Part shown: one piece after another, positions 31,883 through 42,247 of the stretch
Layout of the letters: each line of letters opens with the position of its first letter
Numbering within the stretch: the stretch's first letter is position 1
NCBI RefSeq assembly: GCF_020536995.1
Contig: NC_068357.1
Span: 65,563,378-65,627,377 of the forward strand
Direction of reading: 5' to 3'
Length of the DNA stretch: 64,000 nucleotides
Origin: Dreissena polymorpha
Lineage: Eukaryota; Mollusca; Bivalvia; Myida; Dreissenidae
Notes under the pieces: model-generated
Databases searched by the model: none
The model's input: only the letters and a program-made list of their open reading frames with translations
What the model was told of the DNA's origin: nothing
Translations under genes and position numbers: made by a program

Positions 31883-32376
31883 GTTTAAAGGGGCCTTTTC
31901 ACAGATTTTAGCCTGTATTGAAGTTTGTTATTAAATGCTTTATATTGATAAATGTTAACATTGGATCTTAAAAGCTCCAGTAAAAAACAAACATACATTT
32001 ACAGAATAAAAAAGTAACCCTCAACTGGGCTCGAACCACTGACCCCTGGAGTAAAAGTCTATCGCTTGGACCAGTCGGCCATCCGTGCTCATACAAAGAG
32101 TGATGTATTTTATACTTTATAGAAGCAATCCTCGTAGTATCACCAAATATAACGACAACAATAGAACTCTCCAAATTATTCAATCGTTCGCGTCGCAACG
32201 CTTTATAATTTTCAGGTTTTTAAATCGTCAAAAGATGCATATAATTGATATTTTAGAGCATGGTAAACGTTCAGTATTACTGTTTCCTCACAAATATCAT
32301 AACTTCAACGAAAATCTGCGAATCTGAAACCTTTTTTATTTTGTCAATTTACCAAAACGTGAAAAGCCCCTTTAAG
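31883..32376 (-). mobile_element. tRNA-derived SINE (copy 1, minus)
   Basis: Full-length, bounded by TTTAAAGGGGCCTTTTCAC and GTGAAAAGCCCCTTTAA. The tRNA-like centre lies near 32025-32090 with the reverse of a B box (GGGCTCGAACCACTGA). Confidence 0.9.
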
Positions 32377-32654
32377 CTTTCAGTTTTTCCTACGTATATG
32401 TTCTCATCTCCGTTCGTCTGCCCCTGGATTAAACGACTAAGCAATCATGGGGCGTGACATGCATGCATTTTCAAATGCTCATATTGATGGTCGCAATTTA
32501 AAATGCCGAACCTACATTTTTGGCATTTCGCGATTTTGATACTGTGCAAAGCGGGAAATCAATGCGCATGTACCCAAAATTACCAACTAGTTAACCAATT
32601 GCAACAGCTCAAAACAGTCGTGTGATGTAATGACGAACCGCAATTGATTGAAGT

Positions 32655-32697
32655 CAAAATGACGAAGCTGAAAAAATGTAACTTCGTCATTTTGCGC
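32655..32697. repeat. Hairpin CAAAATGACGAAG (copy 1)
   Basis: A 13-bp perfect inverted repeat, CAAAATGACGAAG and CTTCGTCATTTTG, with a 14-base loop, kept in copy 2. Confidence 0.7.
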
Positions 32698-32854
32698 GCT
32701 AATTAATATATTAAAGTATCAATATAGCCGCGTATATTTATGGTAAATTGACGAAAAGTAAACTTTTGCTTATAGAATAATTCAACGATGTACATTTTAT
32801 AGCATTGATGAATGCAAAAAGAGATCAAAATAATATAAAATGTTGAGGCCTTAA

Positions 32855-33020
32855 CTTAGTAACTTGTGGTCACAACTAATAGCTTGTCCCTACAACTTAT
32901 TGGGGTCTCAACATAGAAAGTTGTTCCTTCAACTTTATAACTTCTGGCGGCAAGTTACTAAGTTGAGACAACAACTTAATTAGTTGTGGGAACAACTTAC
33001 TAAGTTTGTACCACAACATA
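32855..33020. repeat. Array of AACTTA/TAAGTT short palindromic motifs (copy 1)
   Basis: Nine or so copies of CAACTTA, TTAGTAAC, ACTAAGTTG and relatives in both orientations within 165 bp, able to fold in many ways. Also at 45.82-45.99 kb. Confidence 0.6.
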
Positions 33021-33089
33021 ATTTAACCAATCAGATAGGCTGTTTCATCTTTACTGTTTTATCACAGTCAGTACCCTTATACTCGTACT

Positions 33090-33435
33090 ACTGTGTGTTT
33101 GGGTTCGAGCGCCGGTTTGAGCACTATCCCTGTAAGCTATGGATCCCGGGATTGAGCCCCTGTATGAGCACTTGCCTTCTTTACGACTTGGATCAGGGTT
33201 CCATCCCCGGTCTGAGCACTAGCAACGAAAGCGTCGGATATTCGAGTCCCAAAGCATTCGCCTCATACGAGAGTGGTCCATGGTTTTTGGATTCTAACCC
33301 GGGACCCTTCTTGTAAAGGTCGATTGCTCTGACCGGGGCTCGATCCCGGGAGCAATCGCTTACGATGCGAGTGCTAGATGCCTACGTTTTCGAAGGTCCC
33401 TGAGTTCGAATAACGGTATGAGGACTAGTCCTTAA
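33090..33435. repeat. Degenerate B-box-like tandem repeat (copy 1)
   Basis: Repeats of about 42-48 bp built on GGTTCGAGCGCCGG/GATCCCGGGATTGAG/GTATGAGCACT. Several units contain a tRNA B-box core (GTTCGA.NCC). Also at 46.06-46.40 kb. Confidence 0.55.
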
Positions 33436-33509
33436 AGCTAATTTGGAGTTTTCGAGACATATTCAACTAAACAGACGGACTTACGAGTTGACGCTGGCAA
33501 ACCTATTGA

Positions 33510-33728
33510 GTCGCGTTCTGAGAAAACTGGGCTCGTGCGTAAAGTGTCGTCACATATTAGCCTGTGCAGTGCTTTTATGACTTTTTTCGTTTAAATGAAG
33601 TCTCTTCTTAGCAATAATCCAATTTAGGCGGAAAGTGTCGTCCCTGATTAGCCTGTGCAGACTGCACAGGCTTATTTTGGACGACACTTTACGCACAAAC
33701 ATTATGCCCAGTTTTCTCAGAACACGAC
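33510..33728 (+). mobile_element. Hairpin MITE, near full-length (copy 1)
   Basis: Ends GTTCTGAGAAAACTGGGC and GCCCAGTTTTCTCAGAAC are perfect inverted repeats. The inside has a damaged first hairpin and an intact second hairpin GATTAGCCTGTGCAGACTGC / ACAGGCTTATTTTGGACGAC. Confidence 0.9.
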
Positions 33729-33822
33729 TGTATTGTATTGGGGTTGGACTGACGACTTATAACACAACAACATGGCTAAGAGTATGGTATTTTGAATTTT
33801 TGCCATCAAGTTATGTCCTTTG

Positions 33823-35124
33823 TTATGTTTTATAGAACGTTCGTTCGGAATTCCGGTACATATTCTTGCTGTGTGGATTGATCACGTCAATTGGCATTCT
33901 GCACTGGCCATTTTCAACGTGGTCCCTAACATTTACATAAGACTTCCTGTAGTCGTCCAAATTGTTAAGCCGCCTACACATGTTGCAAAACATATGATGA
34001 ACTGTTAAGCGAAAGATGCCCTCGTATTTATCCTTTTCTTTTAATAAGCTCACGTATCGTTCTTCGTCGATAGCGAGGGTCTTCAAGTACTCTGCCAATT
34101 GTTTCGCTTGTGGAAAGTCCGCAGCGTCAACGTAAGTATTTGTTGGAATCAGACGTTTATAATCAGCACCCCCTCTGACAACGGTTATCCAGTCATGATT
34201 ATACCTTTGAAAGAATTTCTCGGTTATATAATCATTACATAGCGAATTTTCGAACGAAAGGTAATACCTATACTGCGGCAGAAGTTCTAAGAACTGTTCA
34301 TTGGTAAGAAATCCCTTGCCGCATTCTCCGTACACGTCGACTTCAAACCCATGCGATTTCAGTTCGTTAATGTACTCCAGTCTTTGACTTTGGACGTAAC
34401 AGTTACTCACCATCCAAAGGGCGGTCCGGTTCTTTGATCGGAAGATGGCGCGGTAGTCCTTGTATAGCGGTTGTCGTCTGGTGACTAAAGTGCCGTACGT
34501 CTGTGGAATGTCGGAGTCAAGCCGGTAAGAAATTGACCAGTTAAGCATTCCGAGCCATGCCTCTTGCTTGTAATCGTCAAACGAGAAGTGCACTGGCGTC
34601 TCCAGACACCGGAAGATCCACGCTTGGTCTGGGCTCCGTTCCTCTTTGGTGATTGGTGGGTGGAAGCCCATGTTAGAGTGACAATAATTGAATAATATAG
34701 CAGATGCAGTCTTCAAGTTGGAACGGTCGGTTGTCATTTCGCAGTTGTTGTATTCACACCTATTAAACAACATGTTCGCCTCACCTACCGAGGTCCAAGG
34801 CTCCTCGTTGAAATTTAAAACAATCTTCTTCGGGTCATCGGGTTTAAACCTTTTTTTCGTATTATTGAAGTTCACTTGGATATTCATAAGAGTTTTGGGA
34901 ATGGCGAACGTTTCGTCAACACCACTGTCAATATTTTGTGAACTCTCTAGAGACAGGTTCGTAGGATAAATTAGCGCATGCTCCTTCGCGAAAACTTCTT
35001 TATCCAGAAATAAAGATCCATTTGTACGGTTAAATAACGGTTCAAATAAATCCATGTTTATCAAAATGCTTAAAACTGTACACATCCCTATAGCGCAAGC
35101 TAGATATCGCACATTCAGTTTCAT
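33823..35124 (-). CDS. Alpha-1,3-fucosyltransferase, GT10 family, copy B
   Basis: A single exon of 433 residues. Residues about 7-27 are a hydrophobic signal anchor of a type II membrane protein, followed by a short stem with N-glycosylation sites (N-R-T, N-L-S) and then the GT10 catalytic domain. The donor-binding region is Y-L-S-F-E-N-S-L-C-N-D-Y-I-T-E-K-F, followed by V-V-R-G-G-A-D-Y; conserved Cys pairs lie near the C terminus (M-F-C-N-M-C). The protein would use GDP-fucose in the Golgi to fucosylate glycans; acceptor and linkage are inferred from family. The length suits invertebrate FucT-C-like enzymes, and the start is the only Met before the anchor. A CRE-like GTGACGTCAC lies about 100 bp upstream. 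It differs from copy C by five residues. Confidence 0.95.
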   Translation of the reverse strand: MKLNVRYLACAIGMCTVLSILINMDLFEPLFNRTNGSLFLDKEVFAKEHALIYPTNLSLESSQNIDSGVDETFAIPKTLMNIQVNFNNTKKRFKPDDPKKIVLNFNEEPWTSVGEANMLFNRCEYNNCEMTTDRSNLKTASAILFNYCHSNMGFHPPITKEERSPDQAWIFRCLETPVHFSFDDYKQEAWLGMLNWSISYRLDSDIPQTYGTLVTRRQPLYKDYRAIFRSKNRTALWMVSNCYVQSQRLEYINELKSHGFEVDVYGECGKGFLTNEQFLELLPQYRYYLSFENSLCNDYITEKFFQRYNHDWITVVRGGADYKRLIPTNTYVDAADFPQAKQLAEYLKTLAIDEERYVSLLKEKDKYEGIFRLTVHHMFCNMCRRLNNLDDYRKSYVNVRDHVENGQCRMPIDVINPHSKNMYRNSERTFYKT

Positions 35125-35222
35125 TTTTCACGCTTACACTTATAATACATTAAAACTTTGTAACTCAAATTTCCAATGACTGTCGATATTTATTTCGATA
35201 TCGATCATTACATAAATAGATG

Positions 35223-35232
35223 GTGACGTCAC
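35223..35232. promoter_or_regulatory. CRE-like palindrome upstream of fucosyltransferase B
   Basis: GTGACGTCAC, a palindromic CREB/ATF-type site about 100 bp before the start codon, kept in copy C. Not seen before copy A. Regulatory role inferred only. Confidence 0.4.
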
Positions 35233-36940
35233 TACGTTATTGTCAGTAAGACCGGTGTGTACACAATGGATTCCGATCACAATAAGCACTCTGCTGAACC
35301 AACCGGCTATTTATTGCATAAGGTCTACTCTTTACGGAGAATCCGGAGATGGACGAAGTGTTACGATTGCACAATAAGTTAAGGGTTCGTCTCAAAGTAT
35401 GTCAAATCAACGACGTTGCAATAGTAGCCTGCTATCGATTTGAAAGCTAAGTGAAAGGGTACATGAATGTATTTATTATCTTTGTGTGATTAAAAAACTG
35501 GTTACACTGGTTTTGAAGGTGATAGATGTCAAAGGTGCGGAAATCAAGATTTCCTCGTACCCAGATTTGTAGGTTCGGTCATTCGACAGGCAAGCAGGGT
35601 CACGGCCGTGAATCACGGGCCCCATCTCTTTTTGAGATGCATTAATAAATGAGCCAATGCAACATCCAAAGTGGCGCTCAGGCCCGGATGTTTGAAAATT
35701 TCATGGATAATTTTACATGGTGATTAGGTTGTATATGTTTGTTCAGCATATATCGCATTATTTTTTGTAAATCGGGCAATGTAGTGCGATTCAGCGAAGA
35801 TCAATTCATCCAAAAATGTACAGAAATATACATTCTCATGCCATTTAAAAACGTGATTTATACTCACACAAAGAAGTAATAAAACAGGATGTTTTTAAAT
35901 GAAAATGTTTGGAATAATATGAACTGTACAATGGGCTAATTTTCATACAGAACAATAAATTAAAAACTTGTAAAAAATGAAATAAAATCATTTTCCCTGG
36001 AAAAGTGAGCTAAGAAATTTTTTAAAAAGTAAGTTATATTAAAAAAAATTAAGGATCTATTAATGAATTAATTAGTTATTAATTGACGATAAACCGGGTA
36101 CGTGGTTACAGCAAAAATTTGTATAATGGTAAACGTGTACAGTTATTGATCACCTATGACTACTTACGGTACACAATAATCACCTCAAATTATTCTGAAA
36201 ACATAAATATACCACCGGCTGATTATGAATACTTAAGGCTCAACTAAATTCGCAAAGTATTAACAAGCAAAACAAACGGCAGCAAAGTGAAATGATCGAA
36301 TACAGCAAAACAACTATGAGGTCAGTAATGACAGAATTAATGATAGCTTGACACCATGGAGCCCGCATAAACAGGTATGAGAGATAAAATTAAACAAATG
36401 ATTAAAAAGAGAATATTGCTAATTTGAAAGCAAATACAGTTACTACGATTATGACTGAAGTGGAAATCATGAATGAAGAACTCTTTAAAAAAATAAATAA
36501 AACTTTCAAATAGAACTAGAAAATACAAAAAGCATCAAGGAGAACAACAAAAACGAAATCGCACTCCAAATAAAAAGCATGGAATTTTAAAACTAAGACA
36601 TGAGAGAAAAACAAGCGAACACAAACAGCCCTAGAAAAGATGGATGAACAGGTTAATACAAACATAGCGTTAAATTATAAAAACAACAAAACACCTAATC
36701 ATAATGAATACAATTCTATTTTTTTTTAATCACATCTAAAATAACAACTTTCTTTCAAGATGAAGATATTCACATAAATATATGTATAAAACTGTTTTTG
36801 TAATTTCACAAAAAGAATAGCTTTTATAATAGAAATGTTATGTATATCTGAAGAATTCGTTAACTACATATTGCCTGATTAAAAACCCGATGCAGCGATT
36901 GTGGAATATTTAGTTCTCCCTGTATGAAATCACTGAAGTA
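35233..36940. other. Gene-free part of duplication copy 1
   Basis: Very AT-rich with A-runs. No recognised gene, RNA or named repeat. Confidence 0.45.
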
Positions 36941-36943
36941 TCC

Positions 36944-37434
36944 CTTTAAAGGGGCCTTTTCACATTTTGATAAATTGACAAAATTAGAAAAAAAGTTTCA
37001 GCTTTGCAATTTTTTGTTGTAATATTCATATTTGTGAGGAAACCGTAATACGGAACATATACCATGCTCTAAAATATCGATTTAATGCATCTTTTGACGA
37101 TTTAAAAACCTGAAAATTATAAATCGGTGCAATTTTAAACTATTAAATAACTTGGAGAGTTCTTTTGTTGTCGTTATATTTTGTTATCCTAGAGGAGTGT
37201 TTATATAAAGTATAAATACATCACTAATGGTATGATCACGGATTGCCGAGTGGTCTAAGCGATAGACTTTTACTCCAGGGGTCAGTGGTTCGAGCCCAGT
37301 TGAGGGTTCCTTTCTTGCTTTCTTTAGTTTTATTCTTGTTTTTTTACTAGAGCTTTTTAGATCCAATATTTACATTAATCAATATAAAGCATTTAATGAC
37401 AAACTTCAATACATGCAAAAATCTGTGTAAAGGC
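36944..37434 (+). mobile_element. tRNA-derived SINE (copy 1, plus)
   Basis: Left end CTTTAAAGGGGCCTTTTCAC; tRNA-like centre near 37235-37315 with GATTGCCGAGTGGTCTAAGC (A box) and GTGGTTCGAGCCC (B box). The right end is slightly eroded. Confidence 0.9.
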
Positions 37435-37954
37435 AAATCAGATATTTATATCTTTCTTTGAGTCTTGTCCATACATGTATACTCTGCGAAACTTGTCATT
37501 GTATTCTGTTACATCAAAGAATCCATGCAGTATCCCTTTAATGCGAAGGGCAACAAAATCGTATTATGTACATACATTATCGCGAAAACAAATCATTTTG
37601 CTCCTTTTTGACGATGCTGGAACAGCAGCGTCTAAGGTTTGATAACCAGTAAAAAAATCTTCACAATGGCAACCTATGTAAAAGACCGAGCCAGTCCGAT
37701 TGAGATAACTCGATTTTTCAGTTACTTCCCTTGGCATTCGCCACTGCGTAGGAGATTGCTCGTTGATTTTCATTGATAACATTCTCCTAGCAGAGTTGTC
37801 GTTCGTGTTGATAAAGGTAAATATTAATAGAACAGCATATCCTGGGGAAACAGATTCAATAAGTGTATCAGAACGTTAATTTCAAATTAGTAATTTTACA
37901 TCCATTTTTAGCCGGATTTTTTTCAAAAAAATCTCGGCTTATAGATTGATGTTG

Positions 37955-38007
37955 TCGGGCGGGCGGGGGGGCGGGCGGGCGGGCGGGCGGGCGGGCGGGC
38001 GGGCGGC
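37955..38007. repeat. CGGG tetranucleotide repeat
   Basis: About eleven GGGC units, a strong G-quadruplex candidate. Confidence 0.95.
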
Positions 38008-38017
38008 GTGCTCGAAA

Positions 38018-39140
38018 ATGTTAAAGTTCTTATTTCATGGTATAACTTTGGTATGCTTGGACCTAGAGTCTTCAAACTTGACATGAAGGTTGGCCAGGAT
38101 TAACAGATGACCACTGGTCATTTCAAGGTCATTCATTTGAAGGTCAAGGTCACTGTGACCTTCAATATAAAAAATGTTAAAGTTGTTATAACTTTGTTAT
38201 GCTTGGACCTAGAGTCTTGAAACTTGACATGAAGGTTGGCCATAACTAGTTAGTAACCACTGGTCATTTCAAGGTCATTCATTTGAAGGTCAAGGTCACT
38301 GTGACCTTGAATGTAAAAATTTTAAAGTTCTTATTTCATGGTATAACTTTGGTATGCTTGGACCTAGAGTCTTCAAACTTGACATGAAGGTTGGCCAGTA
38401 TTAACAGATGACCACTGGTCATTTCAAGGTCATTCATTTGAAGGTGAAGGTCACTGTGACCTTCAATGTAAAAATGTTAAAGTTGTTATAACTTTGGTAT
38501 GCTTGGACCTAGAGTCTTGAAACTTGACATGAAGGTTGGCCAGAACTAGTAAGTAACCACTGGACATTTCAAGGTCATTCATTTGAAGGTCAAGGTCACT
38601 GTGACCTTGAATGTAAAAATGTTAAAGTTGTTATAACTTTGGTATGCTTGGACCTAGAGTCTTGAAACTTGACATGAAGGTTGGCCAGAACTAGTAAGTA
38701 ACCACTGGACATTTCAAGGTCATTCATTTGAAGGTCAAGGTCACTGTGACCTTGAATGTAAAAATGTTAAAGTTCTTATTTCATGTTATAACTTTGGTAT
38801 GCTTGTACCTAGAGTCTTCAAACTTGAAATAAAGATTGGCCAGTACTAGAAGATGACCACTGGTCATTTCAATGTCATTCATTTGAAGGTCAAGGTCACT
38901 GTGACCTTAAATGTTAAAATGTTAAAATTGTTATAACTTTGGTATGCTTGGACATAGAGTCTTCAAACTTGACATGAAGGTTTGCAAGCACACTTAGATG
39001 ACCACTGGTCATTTCAAGGTCATTCATTCTAAGGTCAAGGTCACTGTGACCTTGAATGTAAAAATGTTAAAGTTCTTATAACTTTGGTAGGTAAAAATGT
39101 TAAAATTCTTATTCCATGTTATAACTTTGGTATTGTTGTT
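38018..39140. repeat. 145/155-bp satellite with AGGTCA palindromes, seven units
   Basis: Units contain TATGCTTGGACCTAGAGTCT, ACCACTGG(T/A)CATTTC and a run TCAAGGTCACTGTGACCTT. AGGTCACTGTGACCT begins at 38147, 38293, 38448, 38593, 38738, 38893 and 39038, exact in all seven. Long units differ from short ones by a 10-bp block (TTATTTCATG). A broken eighth unit ends the array. Confidence 0.95.
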
Positions 39141-39544
39141 CATGTATATGCATGCATTCAAAACATAACACAAGGTTTGCTCATGCCTTGAAAAGTACTT
39201 ACATTTCATTTTGACCTTTGAACAATATTTCAGTAATTTAAGTATTGCATTGACAAAAACACGAAAGGTACTTTCCTGTCATTTAAATCAAAAATCCGGC
39301 TTCAATGCGGTCATCTCTGACCGCGGAACTCTTGTATTTTTATGGACCAATGAAACAACTATATATTTTCTCTATTTTGTTTGATATTTGTTCTCGATTT
39401 AATAAATAAATTGCGAATAAAAACATGTAAAATTAACTTTTTACGTGATCACAAAACTAAAGAATGCGAACAATTTCGAACCTGCAAATTGTAAACGCTG
39501 TACTGCTATGATATATATAGATAAAACAACATTTCTTTGCGTAA

Positions 39545-39700
39545 TTGTCCGTCCCGCTATCGCACAGGTAAGGACGTTCGCTTTTTCACATTAACGACAC
39601 CGGTTCGATTCCCGCTCTCGGCGCAATGTTATATTTTGTCTGTTTTGTGGTCACCATTCCGGACAGGGGTTTTTCCAGATAATCTCATCCATTAAATAAA
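39545..39700 (+). mobile_element. tRNA-like SINE fragment, second family
   Basis: A perfect B box GGTTCGATTCC near 39601 and a weak A box about 50 bp before it, ending CTCGGCGCA. The downstream GTGGTCACCATTCCGGACAG resembles the body of a tRNA-derived SINE unlike the 490-bp family. Confidence 0.5.
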
Positions 39701-40113
39701 TCAATATAATTGTTCAATTCCATATACTTGGGGCCTTGTTGAAGTTCACATGTAATCTATGAGTTAATGTAAGTAATGAATATGCAAACCATTGTATTAA
39801 GGGGCATGCACAATATATAGTAGTACTACCATTTAAATAACCACTCCATATTATGAAAATTTAATTTGAATAAAATATATCCAGAAAATCTCTAAAATGT
39901 GTAGAGTTATGATAATTGCCCATGGGAAATGAATTCAACATAATAACTTGAATAACAAATAATCATAGCACTTTATTGTAAGAGCAAATATTAATATTTA
40001 TTTCACAAATAAAGGAATATTAATATTCACATACAATTTTATGGTGAAACAAACATATATGCACACTGATTGCATTGTAAATGTAACTTATCTAACATAT
40101 TTTTTGTATTCAG
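39701..40113. other. Upstream of the Harbinger exons, no gene seen
   Basis: AT-rich. The N-terminal exons of the transposase would be expected here or further left, but none is recognisable. Confidence 0.4.
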
Positions 40114-40227
40114 GGTTTCCAAAATTTAATCGGTGTGATCGATGGAACTTACATACGGATTCAAAGGCCTAAGGACAATGAAAGAGATTTCATCAATAGG
40201 AAAGGCTACCATTCTTTGAATGTGCAA
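40114..40227 (+). CDS. Harbinger/HARBI1-like transposase, exon with first catalytic Asp
   Basis: Between acceptor TTTTTGTATTCAG and donor CAA|GTATGT, 38 codons, phase 0 at both ends. It encodes G-V-I-D-G-T-Y-I (first Asp of the DDE triad), then F-I-N-R-K-G-Y-H-S-L-N-V-Q, the typical block of the DDE_Tnp_4 domain. It is the first of three consecutive recognisable exons. Upstream exons for the helix-turn-helix region are missing, so the gene is 5'-incomplete or cut by the neighbouring insertions. Confidence 0.9.
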
Positions 40228-40849
40228 GTATGTTCTTTTTTTTGCTATTACCACAACACATTTTGTAAGTACTCATATCTGTATTTTCTAACTGATGCAT
40301 GCCAGTAACTAATATTAAATATTCTATTTTCAATAGAACTAACATTCTATTGAAAATTTACATAAGCTGTATTATTCAATTAATATTTTTATAAAAATAC
40401 ACTAGTTTGTCAGACTTTTTGGGTAGTTTACAACAGATATGGTAGTTTACAAACATAAAAACTTCCCATTAAGGTACACTACTGGCTTATACTAGCAATA
40501 ATGCAAACAAATAAACTTAAAGATAGTAAGCCTAATTGCATATTGATATAAACATCGTGCTTATTTTGTAATTTATTTATGTATGCTTTAATGGCCCTAC
40601 ACATAGCCTGATCTATGAAGCCATAGAGTGTGAATACATTGGCATGTTCATATTCAGATACGTAACGAAATATAGTTAACAACAAAAATGATACTTTTTT
40701 ATCAAAAGCTACCCATTTATACACATAGATTATATATACATAGACAAAGCATTATCGTTTACAAGTACAGTTGTTTATAGTCCACTATAATATAAGTATG
40801 ATTAAACAATAATCGTATAATACATTACTATTTTTTATTTTATAATTAG

Positions 40850-40961
40850 ATGGTATGTGACCACAACAAAAAAGTGCGCAGTTTAACTGCAAAATGGCCA
40901 GGAAGCACACACGACAATAGAATATATAGAGAGTGTCATCTACGTAACCAGTTTGAACAAG
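40850..40961 (+). CDS. Harbinger/HARBI1-like transposase, middle exon
   Basis: Acceptor TTTATTTTATAATTAG, donor GAACAAG|GTAGCT, 112 bp, phase 0 in and phase 1 out. It encodes M-V-C-D-H-N-K-K-V, then K-W-P-G-S-T-H-D-N-R-I, the WPGS.HD block that is nearly invariant in HARBI1 and PIF/Harbinger transposases. Confidence 0.92.
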
Positions 40962-41044
40962 GTAGCTATCAGATACACGTGTCTATGGTTATGACAAAGC
41001 AAATTACATAAAACTTGTATCATAAAAGGTTAAATACATTTAAA

Positions 41045-41290
41045 AAACAAGATGTGTTTGTGAAACACTATGTCCCTCTCCATATATTTTACCTTTGATC
41101 TTGAATGGCCTTGACCTTTCACCAATCAAAATGTGCAGTTCTATGAGATACAAATTTATGCCAAATATCAAGTTGATATCTTCAATATTGCAAAATTAAT
41201 GGCCTATGTTAAAGTTTGACATAACAAACCAACAATCAGACAGGGCAAAAACAATATGTCCCCCAGTATAGAATGGGGGAAATAAAAACA
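41045..41290 (+). repeat. Dispersed repeat inside the Harbinger intron
   Basis: TGTTTGTGAAACACTATGTC, TTGACCTTTCACCAATCAAA, AATGTGCAGTTCTATGAGAT and GGGCAAAAACAATATGTCCC. Same family as 12.06-12.23 kb in the other orientation. Confidence 0.75.
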
Positions 41291-41692
41291 ATACATTGTA
41301 CAATAGGATTTTATTGAAAAAATGTGTGTTACGAATGATTATAATAATAAAGTCATGAATTGTGCAGTATGATAAGAGATAATGGTTAAATATGTACCCC
41401 CATATGAAATATCCAAGGCCAAATAGTTAGCAAGTGCAAAACACTTATACTGTTATTAGAACCTTTTTAAATTGATCTTTTGCCTGTTGATCTTAACATT
41501 TATAGTCATATTCAAGTTTCTTATGAGTAACCACTATACCAATTTTAATTATTTACCTTACCTGGAAATCCATTCTCAATATATACTGCAAAAAGGATAG
41601 ACCCTTGTGACATTTACCTTGAACCCAAAAATGCTAAGCCTAATTGTACACATTGACTATTTTTATAAACATAATGTTTTATTTCCGAACAG

Positions 41693-42141
41693 GAGCTCAT
41701 AATGGCTTCATTCTCGGAGACTCTGGGTATCCATGTACACCCTACCTGATGACTCCTTTCCGAGCCCCCGAAGCACGCAATCAAGAGAAGTTTAATTCTC
41801 TTTTTAAAACAAAAGTGCTTGTGGAGCAGACTTTTGGTATCATGAAAAGAAGATTTGCGATACTGCATTACGGGATAAGGACCGACTTGGCGACAGCAGT
41901 GACATATATCACTGCGTGTGTAGTAATGCACAAGTTTGGGATTGAGCATGGAGATATCCTTGAACAGGATTATTTGGCTGATGGTTATAACGAACATGTT
42001 TTTGCTGAATATGTTAAAAAAATGCAAACCATGTTGGGAACATTGTTAGACAACAGTTGGTCAACAGATTTTTCAATTGAACAAATAATGAAAAGAAGAA
42101 CATCCATCTACTTAAAAAGTAACATAAAAAAAATTGTGTAA
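41693..42141 (+). CDS. Harbinger/HARBI1-like transposase, last exon
   Basis: Acceptor TTTATTTCCGAACAG, phase 1 in, 149 codons with stop. It encodes L-G-D-S-G-Y-P (second catalytic Asp) and K-V-L-V-E-Q-T-F-G-I-M-K-R-R-F (catalytic Glu), so the full D-D-E set is present across the three exons. The frame is open to the TAA... region at 42139-42141. HARBI1 proteins are a domesticated branch and PIF/Harbinger elements are the mobile branch. Introns within the domain and no visible terminal repeats leave both possible. The three exons together give 224 residues of an expected 350 or so. Confidence 0.9.
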
Positions 42142-42247
42142 AAATATCAATAATAACAATTTGGATGGCATCATTTGAGACTGAAGATTTAACATTCATT
42201 ATTGAAGCTTTTAACATTTTAATTTCTTCTTCAATTTTCTGGGCCTT
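42142..42247 (-). other. Possible convergent coiled-coil end of a Harbinger partner protein
   Basis: Minus-strand reading of 42150-42247 is open and gives A-Q-K-I-E-E-E-I-K-M-L-K-A-S-I, a short helix. Harbinger elements carry a second, often convergent, gene for a Myb/SANT-like protein with a helical C terminus. The frame stops being unique at the edge of duplication copy 2. Suggestive only. Confidence 0.25.

Larger units (their letters stand above)
29289..37608 (+). repeat. Segmental duplication, copy 1 (8.3 kb)
   Basis: Direct copy of 42248-50596; the offset grows from 12,959 to 12,987 by small indels. By eye the copies are about 98-99% identical. They share two SINEs, one TTAACCC MITE, the GTTCTGAGAAAACTGGGC MITE, half of another hairpin MITE and a fucosyltransferase. 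These insertions are therefore older than the duplication. Copy 1 starts at TATATCGTTGAAG and ends after CAAATCATTTTGCTCC. Confidence 0.95.
37911..39335 (+). mobile_element. Satellite-bearing insertion, AGCCGGATTTTT family
   Basis: Present here but absent from the homologous site at 62.16 kb. Flanked by ATTTTTA on both sides (37904-37910, 39336-39342), a likely target duplication. GCCGGATTTTT at the left is inverted as AAAATCCGGC near 39300, so the left end may be shortened by about 50 bp relative to the right. Inside are a (CGGG)n run at 37958-38005 and the nuclear-receptor-like satellite. No transposase. Confidence 0.8.
37609..39520 (+). repeat. Hairpin-led repeat, homologue of 61.91-62.35 kb, with a 1.4-kb insertion
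   Basis: It opens with the hairpin TTTTTGACGATGCTGG and shares ACAATGGCAACCTATGTAAA, GACCGAGCCAGTCCGATTGA, CAATGAAACAACTAT and AATAAATTGCGAAT with 61912-62345. The shared parts are 37609-37910 and 39336-39520; the sequence between them is absent from the other copy. Confidence 0.85.

Noticed and set aside
32025-32090. tRNA genes inside the SINE copies (also at 15160, 37235, 44990, 50205)
   Set aside because: Stems are incomplete and every copy sits at the same place in a 490-bp repeat, so they are SINE promoters, not tRNA genes.
33823-34008. Plus-strand frames overlapping the fucosyltransferases
   Set aside because: They are shadows of the minus-strand genes, which explain the codon pattern.
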